Positions 53,632 to 62,603 of a stretch of 64,000 nucleotides of DNA are shown here, one piece after another. Both the position numbers and the translations under genes were made by a program. The notes below the pieces were generated by a model. It did no database searches, had not been told where the DNA came from, and worked only from the letters and a program-made list of their open reading frames with translations. Location: the NCBI GenBank assembly GCA_964574635.1, contig CAZNOG010000015.1, positions 1 to 64,000 of the forward strand, written 5' to 3'. Every line of letters begins with the position of its first letter. The stretch's first letter is position 1. The DNA is from CAZNOG01 sp964574635. Its GTDB lineage: Bacteria > Bacteroidota > Bacteroidia > Flavobacteriales_D > Cryomorphaceae.

Positions 53632-54390
53632 ATGTTGCCGGAAAATCCACACCGCGAAACTTCATTGAACCCCAACGTCTCGGTAGACTGTGTAGTCTTT
53701 GGATTCGACGGGGAAAAACTGAAAGTTTTGCTCATCGACCGCGATCAACTGCTGAACGATCCCGAAGGCGACAAAATCTATGTATTGCCCGGCAACCTGA
53801 TCCGTGATGACGAAACTCTCGACGACGCAGCCAACAGGGTGTTGAAGGAGCTCACCGGATTGAGCGATCTCTACCTCGAGCAATTCCGGTCTTTCGGCGA
53901 CCCCAACCGGCTCACCCGCGCAGAAGACAGCGCCTGGCTCAAATCGATCCGCGCACAGCCCGAAGCCCGCGTGATCACGGTCGCGTATTATTCATTGGTC
54001 CGCGCAGACCACTATGAGCTTCACGCCAGCGGATTCGCAAAGGAAGCTTTTTGGCACGAGATCGAAAACTTGCCCCGCTTGGGCTTCGACCACGAAGAGA
54101 TCGTTCTATCGGCATTGGAGGCATTGAAGTTTAAAAGCAAGTACCAGCCTCTGGGATTCGAGCTCCTGCCCGAAAAATTCACCTTGGGACAGCTTCAAAA
54201 ACTCTATGAAGCCATTCTCAATACTTCCTTGGATAAGAGAAACTTCCGAAGGAAAATATTGAAAATGAGCTTTTTAATACCCCTGGACGAAAAGCAAACC
54301 GGAGTGCCGCACAAACCGGCTAGGTATTACAAATTCGACGACGCAAAATACCGGGAATTCAAATCCAAGGATTTTTACTTTACCCTATAA
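53632..54390 (+). CDS. NUDIX-domain transcriptional regulator (NrtR/AraR-like)
   Basis: A 252-residue regulator: N-terminal NUDIX domain (about 12-150) and C-terminal winged helix (about 165-250, GFELLPEKFTLGQLQKLYEA...DKRNFRRKI). The NUDIX box GNLIRDDETLDDAANRVLKEL lacks the REUxEE glutamates (RVLKEL), so hydrolysis is unlikely and the domain probably binds an effector sugar or nucleotide, as in NrtR and in the Bacteroides arabinose regulator AraR. Divergent from the maltodextrin operon and 73 bases from the palindrome. Confidence 0.88.
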   Translation: MLPENPHRETSLNPNVSVDCVVFGFDGEKLKVLLIDRDQLLNDPEGDKIYVLPGNLIRDDETLDDAANRVLKELTGLSDLYLEQFRSFGDPNRLTRAEDSAWLKSIRAQPEARVITVAYYSLVRADHYELHASGFAKEAFWHEIENLPRLGFDHEEIVLSALEALKFKSKYQPLGFELLPEKFTLGQLQKLYEAILNTSLDKRNFRRKILKMSFLIPLDEKQTGVPHKPARYYKFDDAKYREFKSKDFYFTL

Positions 54391-54415
54391 GCCTTGCGGC
54401 ATGTCTTCCCGATCG

Positions 54416-54423
54416 TATATTTG
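54416..54423 (+). promoter_or_regulatory. -7 box (TATATTTG); leaderless transcript likely
   Basis: Perfect TAnnTTTG ending 6 bases before a GTG at 54430; this box sets the start of the following gene. Confidence 0.55.
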
Positions 54424-54429
54424 TACGCC

Positions 54430-54948
54430 GTGAAGTCATTTTTCGCCACTCTTCTCATCGCCATCGTCGTACTGCCTCATCCGGTGGTGCAAATCGCCGT
54501 TCACTTGGAGAAAAGCCGGTTCGCCACGGAGGCGACCTCCGACGCGCAAGTAGTGGTGCGCGACCAAATCAGTACCTTGTCCTTCGACAAGGGAATCCTC
54601 CACAAAGAACTGCGGTGGACATCACCCACGACCATTGAATTCCGCGGCGAAACCTACACGGTGAAAAACGAAACCGCCATCGGCGATCGAGTTCATTTTT
54701 TGGTGGAGAAAAAAGTGGATGACGACGCTTCGGGCCTGAAATGGAAAAAGTTGGCGAATCTCGCACACCAATCCGAAAAGAACAAAAGCAAAAGGGTGCA
54801 AATCAGCGGATTTGATTTCGACTTCCGAGGCGACCCGGTGGTACCCTCTCCCCCTCAAGAGCCTCGGCAATCCTTGAATTTTCATTACACCGATCAAGTG
54901 TACGCGGCGTATTTGGAGCCGACCTTCCCGCCTCCAAGATGTTCTTGA
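54430..54948 (+). CDS. Small secreted protein upstream of a TonB receptor, unknown function
   Basis: A 172-residue protein (start at GTG 54430, from the promoter box) with one N-terminal hydrophobic segment (FFATLLIAIVVLPHPVVQIAV), probably a signal peptide or anchor. The remainder is polar with a basic middle (KKLANLAHQSEKNKSKRVQ). Conserved length and position before a TonB-dependent receptor are typical in Bacteroidota, but I recognise no family. Confidence 0.55.
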   Translation: MKSFFATLLIAIVVLPHPVVQIAVHLEKSRFATEATSDAQVVVRDQISTLSFDKGILHKELRWTSPTTIEFRGETYTVKNETAIGDRVHFLVEKKVDDDASGLKWKKLANLAHQSEKNKSKRVQISGFDFDFRGDPVVPSPPQEPRQSLNFHYTDQVYAAYLEPTFPPPRCS

Positions 54949-54985
54949 CGCGCTTGGGACCACTTGCACCATTCAAGGGTTCGGG

Positions 54986-55005
54986 GTTGGTTTTTCGTGG
55001 GTGAA
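54986..55005 (-). repeat. Degenerate copy of dispersed motif (CACCCACGAAAAACCAACC)
   Basis: One mismatch inside the core (ACGAAAAACC). Intergenic, 38 bases after the preceding stop codon. Confidence 0.35.
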
Positions 55006-55165
55006 AAAACACTCGAGAAATCCCGACGAAATTCCCAAGGGCTCTCTCCTATCCATATTTATTCCGCTCATTCGAAACACCGCTCGGCGGAGATGCGCAA
55101 TGCGGCTCCCGTTTACTGGTTGAATTATCCGAATGAGCCATCGTTCCAACCTAGAATCTCATAAA

Positions 55166-57574
55166 ATGAACAAATACATCCTCGCATTCTTCCTGTTTTT
55201 TTGCGGAGGAATGCTCGCTGCACAAGTCGTTACGGTTCGTGACGCAAAAACGCAGAAACCACTGGCCTCGGCGACGCTTTTCACCGATGGCCATCACCAA
55301 TTCGCCGTAACCAACGCCGAAGGCCAAGCCGATTTGAGCGAATTCGATTCCGACGCAACCGTATACGTGCGGTTGCTGGGATACGAGTCCATGGAAGTCG
55401 GCCTATCCGAATTGGCCGCGTCCAATTACGTGATCGACATGAACCGATCGAATTTCAACCTCGATCAGATCGTCATATCCGCCACGCGCCGCGTGGAAAA
55501 GGATCGTTTGATTCCGAACAAGATCGTGAAGATCGATCCAAAATTCATCGCATTGGAAAATCCCCAGACGGCCGCCGATTTATTGGGCACTTCCGGTGAA
55601 GTCTTCATCCAAAAAAGCCAGCAAGGCGGCGGGAGTCCCATGATCCGCGGCTTCGCCACCAATAGGCTGCTCATCGCGGTGGACGGCGTACGCATGAACA
55701 CCGCCATTTTCCGCAGCGGGAACCTCCAAAACGTCATTTCCCTCGACCCCTTCGCCATGGAATCGGCGGAGGTGATATTCGGTCCGGGATCGGTTCTATA
55801 TGGCAGCGACGCCATCGGGGGAGTGATGACCTTCCGCACGCTGACACCCCAACTTTCGTACGACGACGAACCTTTGGTGACCGGCAAAGCCGTTTCCCGA
55901 TTTTCATCGGCCAACAACGAGTTGACCACCCACTTCGACGTGAACGTGGGCGGAAGGAAGTGGGCCTCGGTATCTTCGTTCACGTTCTCCCGATACGGCG
56001 ATTTGCGCATGGGGAGCCACGGTCCCGATGATTACCTCCGCGAGTTTTCGGTCGTTCGCCTCGACTCCGTCGACCGGGTGAAATACAACGAGGATCCTCA
56101 AGTGCAGTTGAACTCGGGCTACCGCCAGAGCAACATCATGCAGAAAATCCGATTCAAACCCAACGGCGAATGGGACTTCAATTACGGCTTCCACTACTCC
56201 ACCACGTCTGACGTGCCTCGGTACGACCGCTTGGTGGAAGTGAGCGACGGCACACCTTCGAGCGCGGAGTGGTACTACGGCCCCCAGGACTGGATGCTCA
56301 ACAACCTGACGATCGATCACCGCAAACGAACGGCGGCGTACGATTTACTCACCCTCACCCTGGCTCAACAAACGTTTGAGGAAAGCCGGATCGATCGCAA
56401 GTTCAACAACGCATCACGGCGAGAGCGAACCGAGACGGTCGATGCGTACTCCGCAAACCTCGACCTGACGAAATCGGTCGGCGAAAAGGGGCAGTTGATT
56501 TACGGCGCTGAATGGGTGTACAACGACGTGCGATCCGTGGGAATAAGAACCGACATCAACACAGGTGAAGTGAAACCCACGGCCCCGCGTTACCCGGAAT
56601 CTTCGTGGACGTCGTTCGGGGTGTATGGTGCCTACCGCCACAGCCTTTCGGAGAAGATCACCCTGAACGCCGGCGCCCGGTACAGCGGCTTTGAACTCGA
56701 TGCGACTTTCGAGCCGGAATACTACGCCCTGCCCTTTGAAACGGCCAACTTGTCGAACGGCGCGCTCACCGGAAATGTGGGCGCCATTTTTCAAGCCAGC
56801 GAAAAAACGAGGTTGACGGCGGTGGTCGCTACTGGTTTCCGCGCGCCCAACATCGACGACATGGGCAAAATCTTCGATTCTGAGAAAGGATCGGTCGTGG
56901 TGCCGAACCCGGATTTGCAAGCCGAGTACGCCACCAATTTCGAGGTGGGAATTTCCCACCTCTTCGGAGATTGGTTGAGAATGGAATTGACGGGATACTA
57001 CACCATGCTGGACGATGCCTTGGTGAGAAGGAATTTCACACTGTCGGATGGTCGGGACAGTCTGATGTACGACGGCGAAATGAGCAGAATCCAAGCCATA
57101 CAAAACGCCGCCAAAGCGGAAGTGTACGGTTTGCAAGCCTCGGCCGACGTGAAGTTGACCGGTGGTTTCGGCTTGTCGGCGCAGTTCAATTACCAAAGCG
57201 GTGAGGAAGAAATGGACGACGGCTCGAAGTCGCCCGGACGCCACGTCGCCCCCATGTTCGGCATCGCGAGGTTTACCTACGAAACCGGCTCGGTGCGACT
57301 CGAATTGAATGCCGTGGTGAGCGACGGATTGGACTACGACGAGCTGAACGTCGGCGAAAGGGGAAAACCGGATCTCTACGCGAAAGACGCCAATGGAAAT
57401 CCATACTCCCCTTCTTGGTACACCCTCAACTTCAAAGTGATGGCCTCGTTGAACAACCACTGGTCGATAAGCGGCGGGGTGGAAAACATCACGGATCAAC
57501 GCTACAGACCGTACAGTTCGGGAATCGCCGGTGCGGGAAGAAACTTGGTATTGTCGCTTCGCGCCGGTTTCTGA
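55166..57574 (+). CDS. TonB-dependent receptor, haemoglobin/haem type
   Basis: An 802-residue outer-membrane receptor: signal peptide (FFLFFCGGMLAAQ), carboxypeptidase-like N-terminal domain (about 20-100), plug (about 100-235) with QGGGSPMIRGFATNRLLIAVDG, the form usual in haem/haemoglobin receptors of the HmuR/HemR group, and a C-terminal barrel ending NLVLSLRAGF. SAEVIFGPGSVLYGSDAIGG is the plug's conserved TonB-receptor block. Haem A synthase (57.9 kb) lies next to it. A hemophore or ABC transporter is not present. Confidence 0.9.
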   Translation: MNKYILAFFLFFCGGMLAAQVVTVRDAKTQKPLASATLFTDGHHQFAVTNAEGQADLSEFDSDATVYVRLLGYESMEVGLSELAASNYVIDMNRSNFNLDQIVISATRRVEKDRLIPNKIVKIDPKFIALENPQTAADLLGTSGEVFIQKSQQGGGSPMIRGFATNRLLIAVDGVRMNTAIFRSGNLQNVISLDPFAMESAEVIFGPGSVLYGSDAIGGVMTFRTLTPQLSYDDEPLVTGKAVSRFSSANNELTTHFDVNVGGRKWASVSSFTFSRYGDLRMGSHGPDDYLREFSVVRLDSVDRVKYNEDPQVQLNSGYRQSNIMQKIRFKPNGEWDFNYGFHYSTTSDVPRYDRLVEVSDGTPSSAEWYYGPQDWMLNNLTIDHRKRTAAYDLLTLTLAQQTFEESRIDRKFNNASRRERTETVDAYSANLDLTKSVGEKGQLIYGAEWVYNDVRSVGIRTDINTGEVKPTAPRYPESSWTSFGVYGAYRHSLSEKITLNAGARYSGFELDATFEPEYYALPFETANLSNGALTGNVGAIFQASEKTRLTAVVATGFRAPNIDDMGKIFDSEKGSVVVPNPDLQAEYATNFEVGISHLFGDWLRMELTGYYTMLDDALVRRNFTLSDGRDSLMYDGEMSRIQAIQNAAKAEVYGLQASADVKLTGGFGLSAQFNYQSGEEEMDDGSKSPGRHVAPMFGIARFTYETGSVRLELNAVVSDGLDYDELNVGERGKPDLYAKDANGNPYSPSWYTLNFKVMASLNNHWSISGGVENITDQRYRPYSSGIAGAGRNLVLSLRAGF

Positions 57575-57603
57575 GTTGCGACGCCATTCAAGCAGTATAT
57601 GCG

Positions 57604-57637
57604 AAAATCCTCGCCTCGAGCGGGGATTTTTGTTTTT
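57604..57637 (+). terminator. Intrinsic terminator of the TonB receptor gene
   Basis: AAAATCCTCGC / GCGGGGATTTT stem with a short loop, followed by TTTTTGTTTTT, 30 bases after the stop codon. Confidence 0.8.
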
Positions 57638-57659
57638 GAGGGGGATTGGGATCGGGAAG

Positions 57660-57840
57660 TGCGAAAGGGCGAATCGCGGCATCCCCGCTTGAGGGTGGTT
57701 TAGGGTACCGCGGTGCGGATGCAGCGACCGGCGGAAGCTCGTATCCGCGCCATGCGTACCCTTGCCACCCTCGAGCGGGATACAGCGGGTAGACCGACCC
57801 GCGGGAGTGCGAACTCAAACGGATGGATGACCGGACATTA
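57660..57840 (+). repeat. Intergenic GC-rich element, copy D
   Basis: Occupies most of the 294-base gap between the receptor terminator and the haem A synthase gene. It carries GCTTGAGGGTGGTTTAGGGT near the left, then GC-rich inverted repeats, then GCGGGTAGACCGACCCGCGG at 57785-57805, matching copies A and B. No gene is present. Confidence 0.55.
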
Positions 57841-57868
57841 AAATGCGAAACGCCTTGTTGGTCTGAAG

Positions 57869-58921
57869 TTACCCCCCGCGGGATTCGCCCAAACGATTCT
57901 CGACTTTGATCAATCCGTGGTAGAAAACCAGCCACTGCAGCCAGAAAATGATGGCCACGGCTTGATGGGTAACGCCGAGGAAGATGGGTACGCGGAAGAG
58001 GACGGTGAGTACACCGAGAACGTATTGCAACACGATGATCGCCAGCAAAATACTTACTCTTGTCTTTTCGATGCGATCCGACGCCGATCGGTTGACGGTG
58101 CGCCACAGTACGAATACCGCGGCCAGCAACACGGTGCCGAGTATTCGATGTACCCATTGCACGGTGCCGGGGTTTTCGACCAAATTGAGAATCCAGGGTT
58201 CCATGGTCCACGCCCCGGGGGGAACGACGCCGCCCGACATGAGTGGAAAGGTGTTGTGCATGAAGCCCGCGTGCAGCCCGGCGGTGAATGCGCCCCACGT
58301 GATTTGAAGGAAAAACAGGACCAATACGGCGATGGCCTGAGGTTTGATTTTTCGCAGAGCGACGGAGGGCTCCCGTGCCGGTGGATCGTCGAGGTCACGG
58401 GCGTACCACACACACAACCCGATAATGAGTACCGCGAGCAGGAAATGTGCGGCCAGACGGATGTGGCTCACGTAGGGCACGTCCACGAGTCCGCTTTTGA
58501 CCATGATCCACCCCATAAGCCCTTGCAGCGCGCCAAGTGCCAGCAAGATGAACATGCGGCGGAGATTGCGCGGGGTGAACCGCCCCTTGAGCCAAAACCA
58601 CGCGAAGGGAATGATGAAGACGATGCCCAGCAGGCGAGCGAGCAAACGGTGCAAATATTCCCAGAAAAAGATGACCTTGAACTCGTCGAGGCTCATGCCC
58701 CGATTGAGTTTTTGGTACTGGGGAAATTCTTTGTAGAACGCGAAGGCATCATTCCATTCCTCTTCGTTCATGGGCGGAATGGCGTCCATAATTAAGTTCC
58801 AATCCGACATGGATAGCCCCGATCCCGTGAGCCTGGTGATGCCGCCGACGACCACCATGAGAAAAACCAATCCCGCACCGGTGTACAACCAGACGCGAAT
58901 CAAATTTCGTGCATTGCCCAT
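57869..58921 (-). CDS. Haem A synthase (COX15/CtaA family)
   Basis: Eight-helix membrane enzyme that oxidises haem O to haem A for cytochrome oxidase. The 350-residue protein has the four conserved haem-binding histidines in WEYLHRLLAR, SHIRLAAHFL, VQWVHRILGT and VTHQAVAI, plus GGITRLTGSGLSMSDW at the first loop. The start at MGNARNLIRV (58921) was chosen; the frame is open for 200 residues upstream but the extension is antisense to the macrodomain gene and not coding. The neighbouring haem receptor gives a sensible context. Confidence 0.93.
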   Translation of the reverse strand: MGNARNLIRVWLYTGAGLVFLMVVVGGITRLTGSGLSMSDWNLIMDAIPPMNEEEWNDAFAFYKEFPQYQKLNRGMSLDEFKVIFFWEYLHRLLARLLGIVFIIPFAWFWLKGRFTPRNLRRMFILLALGALQGLMGWIMVKSGLVDVPYVSHIRLAAHFLLAVLIIGLCVWYARDLDDPPAREPSVALRKIKPQAIAVLVLFFLQITWGAFTAGLHAGFMHNTFPLMSGGVVPPGAWTMEPWILNLVENPGTVQWVHRILGTVLLAAVFVLWRTVNRSASDRIEKTRVSILLAIIVLQYVLGVLTVLFRVPIFLGVTHQAVAIIFWLQWLVFYHGLIKVENRLGESRGG

Positions 58922-59083
58922 TGCGGTTTCGCCTATTTTGAGGGTGGAATAAGACGGGGCAAAATTAACCAATTGCGGTGGAAGGACCGGCCCGCTGAAC
59001 AAGGCTCGGAGCGAGCTGTTTTTGTGGGATATCCGGATTATTTCCGTACATTCACTTTTGGGCGCATTCCAAATTATCACCAC

Positions 59084-59596
59084 ATGAAAATTACAATTCT
59101 CAGAGGAGACATCACGGATATCAAAGCCGACGCAATCGTCAATGCCGCAAACCGATTTCTGGCCGGTGGCGGCGGCGTAGACGGGGCCATCCACGCGGCG
59201 GGCGGCCGATCCATCGCCGAGGAGTGCAGGGGCATCATCAACGAGCACGGTCCGCTGAACGCGGGCGAAGCCGTGGCGACTTCGCCGGGACATCTCAAAG
59301 CGAAAAAAGTCATCCACACCGTGGGGCCCGTATGGAACGGCGGCGACACGGGCGAGGCGGAGAAACTGGCCAACTGCTACACCAATTCCATGAAGCTGGC
59401 CGGCCAACTCGGACTTCGGACCATCGCTTTTCCGAACATCAGCACCGGCGTGTACGGCTACCCCAAAAAAGAGGCCGCCGAAGTGGCGCTTCAGGCAGTG
59501 CAAAACGCCGAGGCGAGCGGAATCGAAGAGGTGATTTTCGTCAATTTCGACGAAGAAAATCACCGGCATTACCTCGTGCTCACCGAAGGGGTGTGA
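59084..59596 (+). CDS. Macrodomain protein, O-acetyl-ADP-ribose deacetylase type
   Basis: A 170-residue macrodomain that binds or hydrolyses ADP-ribose derivatives (YmdB-like). GDITDIKADAIVNAANRFLAGGGGVDGAIHAAGG contains the Asn and Asp of the active site (split here into one block for reference), and ISTGVYGYPKKEAAE is the second ligand loop. Length and motifs equal the MacroD type. Single gene; convergent with the copper-uptake operon. Start chosen at the family N terminus MKITILRGD. Confidence 0.92.
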   Translation: MKITILRGDITDIKADAIVNAANRFLAGGGGVDGAIHAAGGRSIAEECRGIINEHGPLNAGEAVATSPGHLKAKKVIHTVGPVWNGGDTGEAEKLANCYTNSMKLAGQLGLRTIAFPNISTGVYGYPKKEAAEVALQAVQNAEASGIEEVIFVNFDEENHRHYLVLTEGV

Positions 59597-59600
59597 GAAG

Positions 59601-59618
59601 GGGGTTTTTGTGGGTGTG
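59601..59618 (-). repeat. Copy of dispersed motif (CACACCCACAAAAACCCC)
   Basis: Exact core match on the minus strand, 4 bases after the macrodomain stop codon. Confidence 0.6.
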
Positions 59619-59681
59619 ACTCTCCTCCATGCATCCCGACCGAGGTTTCGCTCGATGTGTCCGCGGCGGTTTTACCCCGGA

Positions 59682-61748
59682 TTAAAATGAAAACGACGCA
59701 TTGACGAACACGTTGCGCCCCGGACGGTGGATGCCTCCCCAGTCCAGATGGACGGTGTACTTCTTATCGAGGATGTTTTCCACGCCCGCACTCAGGCTCA
59801 ACCTGTTTCCATTCCACTCGAAGTAAGTTCCGCTCCGGAGGTGGAGCAATGCGTACCCAGCCGTGGGCGTTTCGCCGTAGAGTTCGTCCACGCGGTTCTG
59901 CGCCGCGGCCGATTCCACTTCCACCAGAGCGAAGTGCGTTTTGAAATCACGGCGCAGGGAGGTGCGGTTTTCGAAGGGGGGAATCAGGGGAAGTGCGCCT
60001 CCATCTTCGTTCATGGCGTACGTGTAGGTGGCCGTGGTTTTTAGTTCCCATCCGGTTTTCCACGCGTATGCGGCGCGAAGGCTGGCGCCCGCCATGGTAG
60101 CCGTGCCGATGTTTTGGTACATTTTCACTCCGTTTCCACCGTGGGTCATGGGCGAAACGCCCTCTTGAACGACACCCAGAATGTAGTCCGGCATTTTGTA
60201 CCCGAACACCGCAGTGCGGAAGTCCCACCCGCCCGCGTTGGCGTCAAACCCCAGGTCGAGCTGCCACGCGCGTTCGTTCTTCAAATCCACTTGTCCGATG
60301 TAATCGTACCCGTCGTGGGAGTTGAACAGGTAAAAACCGTACTGCTCCGACACGTTGGGTGCACGCTCGGTGTATCCGGCGGTCATCCAGGCCCGCATCC
60401 CTTTTCCGAAAGTTTTGCGGTACGTCAGGTGAGCGGTGGGCATGGTGCGGTAATCGACACCGCTCAAGTCCTGCCCGAAAACGGACGCTTGATCCCTTCC
60501 GAAATCGTCGAGGACCGTGCTGCGAATCATTTCCACGCGCAGCCCGAATTCCAGGGCATTGCTCTCATCGAAGGTCCAAGTATCGGATGCATACAACCCC
60601 AGCGATTCCCTGTCCACATCCGGCCAAGTGAGCATGAACATCGGGTCTTCTTCCGCCGGATACATGGTCATTTCCGCCAGGGCGTTGGTGTGGTATGCGT
60701 CCACTTTCACCAGTACGCGGTGGGCACCCAGTCCGAAATCGGCTTTCGAATACGCCCCGTAAGTGGTGGTGTACCCGGGCATGTCCATGTGCATGAACAC
60801 ATCGGGGCGCTTCGTGTCGTCCATCACGTGTTCCACCGAATTGTGGTAGACTTTGGTTTCGAGTGAGCGCAGAGCACCCGAAGAGGGCGAAAAGATATGC
60901 GTAACGCCGAGGATGTTCGCGTGGGCGTATTCCACGTCCATAGGGAGGGCCGGGTATCCCACGTCGTAGGCGCGATCGATGATCAGATCGGCCTTCAGCA
61001 CGTGTCGTTTGCCGACCATCACCAAACCCGACAGTGCGCCGTTCCACTTTTGGAATTGGGTAAACGGCACGGTCGCCCCTCCACCGGCGCGGTAATTTCC
61101 GGCTTCGCGGTACATGGCATTGGCCGAAATTGCATATCGATTTCCGCTGTGGTTGACGGAAAAAAGCCCGGTGTACGAATTTGCCGCCGATCCATACCCC
61201 ATGCCGATCTCGGCTTCGAGGGGAGTGTCGGGACGCAATTTGGCACCCTGGGTTTTCATGTCTATCGATCCCGCGATGGTCGAGCCGAATTCACCGCCCG
61301 CGGCGCCGGAATGAACGGCGAGGTCGCGGAGGTTGTTGGACTCGACGTAGGCGGTGACGGGGTCCATCTTATCGGTACACGCCGCGAAAATTTTCATCCC
61401 GTCGATGGTGAGGTTAAAGCGATCGGAATTCATGCCGTTGAGCACCGGTTCGGGAGCGAATTCTCCTCTTCTGATCAGCGTAACCCTGGGGGTTTTGGCC
61501 AGAACGGCGTCGGTGGTGGCGAATTTGTTTTCGTCCCGGTCGGCCGCTTCGGTGCAGTGGCACTCACCGGTGCACTCGCACCGAGGGCGGACCTCGATGG
61601 TTTCCACGTCGAACACCTTCAGCGTGATGTCACCACGGGTGAAGAGGGGGACGGAATCGCGCTTTTCGACCTCGGGCTGTGCGGCCCCGGTTCGGGGCGC
61701 GCACAACACGAGGACAAATCCGGCGATGGTCAAGAAGTATCGCATCAT
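59682..61748 (-). CDS. TonB-dependent receptor, probable copper receptor (OprC/NosA-like)
   Basis: A 688-residue outer-membrane receptor. After the signal peptide it carries an unusual Cys-rich segment PRCECTGECHCTE at about residues 54-66, a likely soft-metal site. The plug contains TIDGMKIFAACTDKMDPVTAYVESN, which resembles the copper-binding region of OprC and NosA. The barrel ends NVFVNASFSF. The two upstream genes of the operon encode a Met/His-rich lipoprotein and a small Cys-motif protein, which strengthens the copper interpretation. Substrate is inferred. Confidence 0.88.
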   Translation of the reverse strand: MMRYFLTIAGFVLVLCAPRTGAAQPEVEKRDSVPLFTRGDITLKVFDVETIEVRPRCECTGECHCTEAADRDENKFATTDAVLAKTPRVTLIRRGEFAPEPVLNGMNSDRFNLTIDGMKIFAACTDKMDPVTAYVESNNLRDLAVHSGAAGGEFGSTIAGSIDMKTQGAKLRPDTPLEAEIGMGYGSAANSYTGLFSVNHSGNRYAISANAMYREAGNYRAGGGATVPFTQFQKWNGALSGLVMVGKRHVLKADLIIDRAYDVGYPALPMDVEYAHANILGVTHIFSPSSGALRSLETKVYHNSVEHVMDDTKRPDVFMHMDMPGYTTTYGAYSKADFGLGAHRVLVKVDAYHTNALAEMTMYPAEEDPMFMLTWPDVDRESLGLYASDTWTFDESNALEFGLRVEMIRSTVLDDFGRDQASVFGQDLSGVDYRTMPTAHLTYRKTFGKGMRAWMTAGYTERAPNVSEQYGFYLFNSHDGYDYIGQVDLKNERAWQLDLGFDANAGGWDFRTAVFGYKMPDYILGVVQEGVSPMTHGGNGVKMYQNIGTATMAGASLRAAYAWKTGWELKTTATYTYAMNEDGGALPLIPPFENRTSLRRDFKTHFALVEVESAAAQNRVDELYGETPTAGYALLHLRSGTYFEWNGNRLSLSAGVENILDKKYTVHLDWGGIHRPGRNVFVNASFSF

Positions 61749-61766
61749 GTTATGTGGTGTGACGAA

Positions 61767-62603
61767 TCAAAATACGATCTGGAATTGCGCCGTGGTGTCG
61801 ACGGGAATGTTGCCGTCGGACGTGCGGACGTTCACCACCCAAGTACCGGTCATGGTGAAGTTCACTCCACCACGGTAGTGCCCGTTTCCGGTGTGGGAGG
61901 GATGGACGTTGTTGGGCGAGCCGTGGCCCATGGAGGGCATTTGCGGATCAATTTTGAGCGAGAGGTCTTCGACGGGCAGGAATTCAAAATCGGAAGGCTC
62001 GTGGAAGAGCGCCACCTCGAAATCGTTCTGTCCGACTTTGGGATTCGCAGGTTCGATCAACGCCATGGTGAGGGTCGACCAGCCCGAGCCTTCGAGTGGA
62101 GAGAGGTGGAGAACTTTGGCCGGGCTGACGGAACCGACGCTCAGGGGCACTTCGGCCACTCCGCCTCGGTCGCCAATGGGGTCAAACACTTCGATTTCCA
62201 ACAACCACCCCGTTTCACCGGGCATGGTAAACACCACGTTGAAAGGAAACTTGCCATCCACGGGGGTCATGTCATCGGGGCTTTCCACCGGCGCACCGTG
62301 GGAGCCGTGGTCAGGCCCCATGTCCATGATGGGGCGAACCGTAATATCCACGTTGGTGAGGAGGTCGTTGGACGTTTCGTCCCGCACTTCGATGAGCAAG
62401 GGGGTGTATTCGGCCACGAGGCTGTCGTGGGCAAACACGTTCACGAGGATTCCCCCGAATTCCGTCGCCGCCGATCCGACCATAATCAGTTCGGAGGTTG
62501 GAGGCGTTGAAGGTTGGGGATCGTCTTCTTTGTCATTGCAGCCGCCGGCAAACACCACGGCCAGTATTCCGCATGCCAATGCGAATTTTGAATGGATTTT
62601 CAT
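61767..62603 (-). CDS. Met/His-rich lipoprotein, probable copper-binding
   Basis: A 278-residue lipoprotein (CGILAVVFAGGCNDK). Two Ig-like beta domains; each holds a Met/His patch: IMDMGPDHGSHGAP at about 95-108 and MPSMGHGSPNNVHPSHTGNGHY at about 225-246, spaced like copper sites in YtkA/PCuAC-type proteins. It starts on an ATGA overlap with the preceding small-protein gene and lies 18 bases before the receptor gene. Probably hands copper between outer membrane and periplasm. Confidence 0.82.
   Translation of the reverse strand: MKIHSKFALACGILAVVFAGGCNDKEDDPQPSTPPTSELIMVGSAATEFGGILVNVFAHDSLVAEYTPLLIEVRDETSNDLLTNVDITVRPIMDMGPDHGSHGAPVESPDDMTPVDGKFPFNVVFTMPGETGWLLEIEVFDPIGDRGGVAEVPLSVGSVSPAKVLHLSPLEGSGWSTLTMALIEPANPKVGQNDFEVALFHEPSDFEFLPVEDLSLKIDPQMPSMGHGSPNNVHPSHTGNGHYRGGVNFTMTGTWVVNVRTSDGNIPVDTTAQFQIVF

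Noticed and set aside
57869..59569. 566-codon version of haem A synthase
   Set aside because: The N-terminal 216 codons are antisense to the macrodomain gene and unlike the family; the usual start is at 58921.
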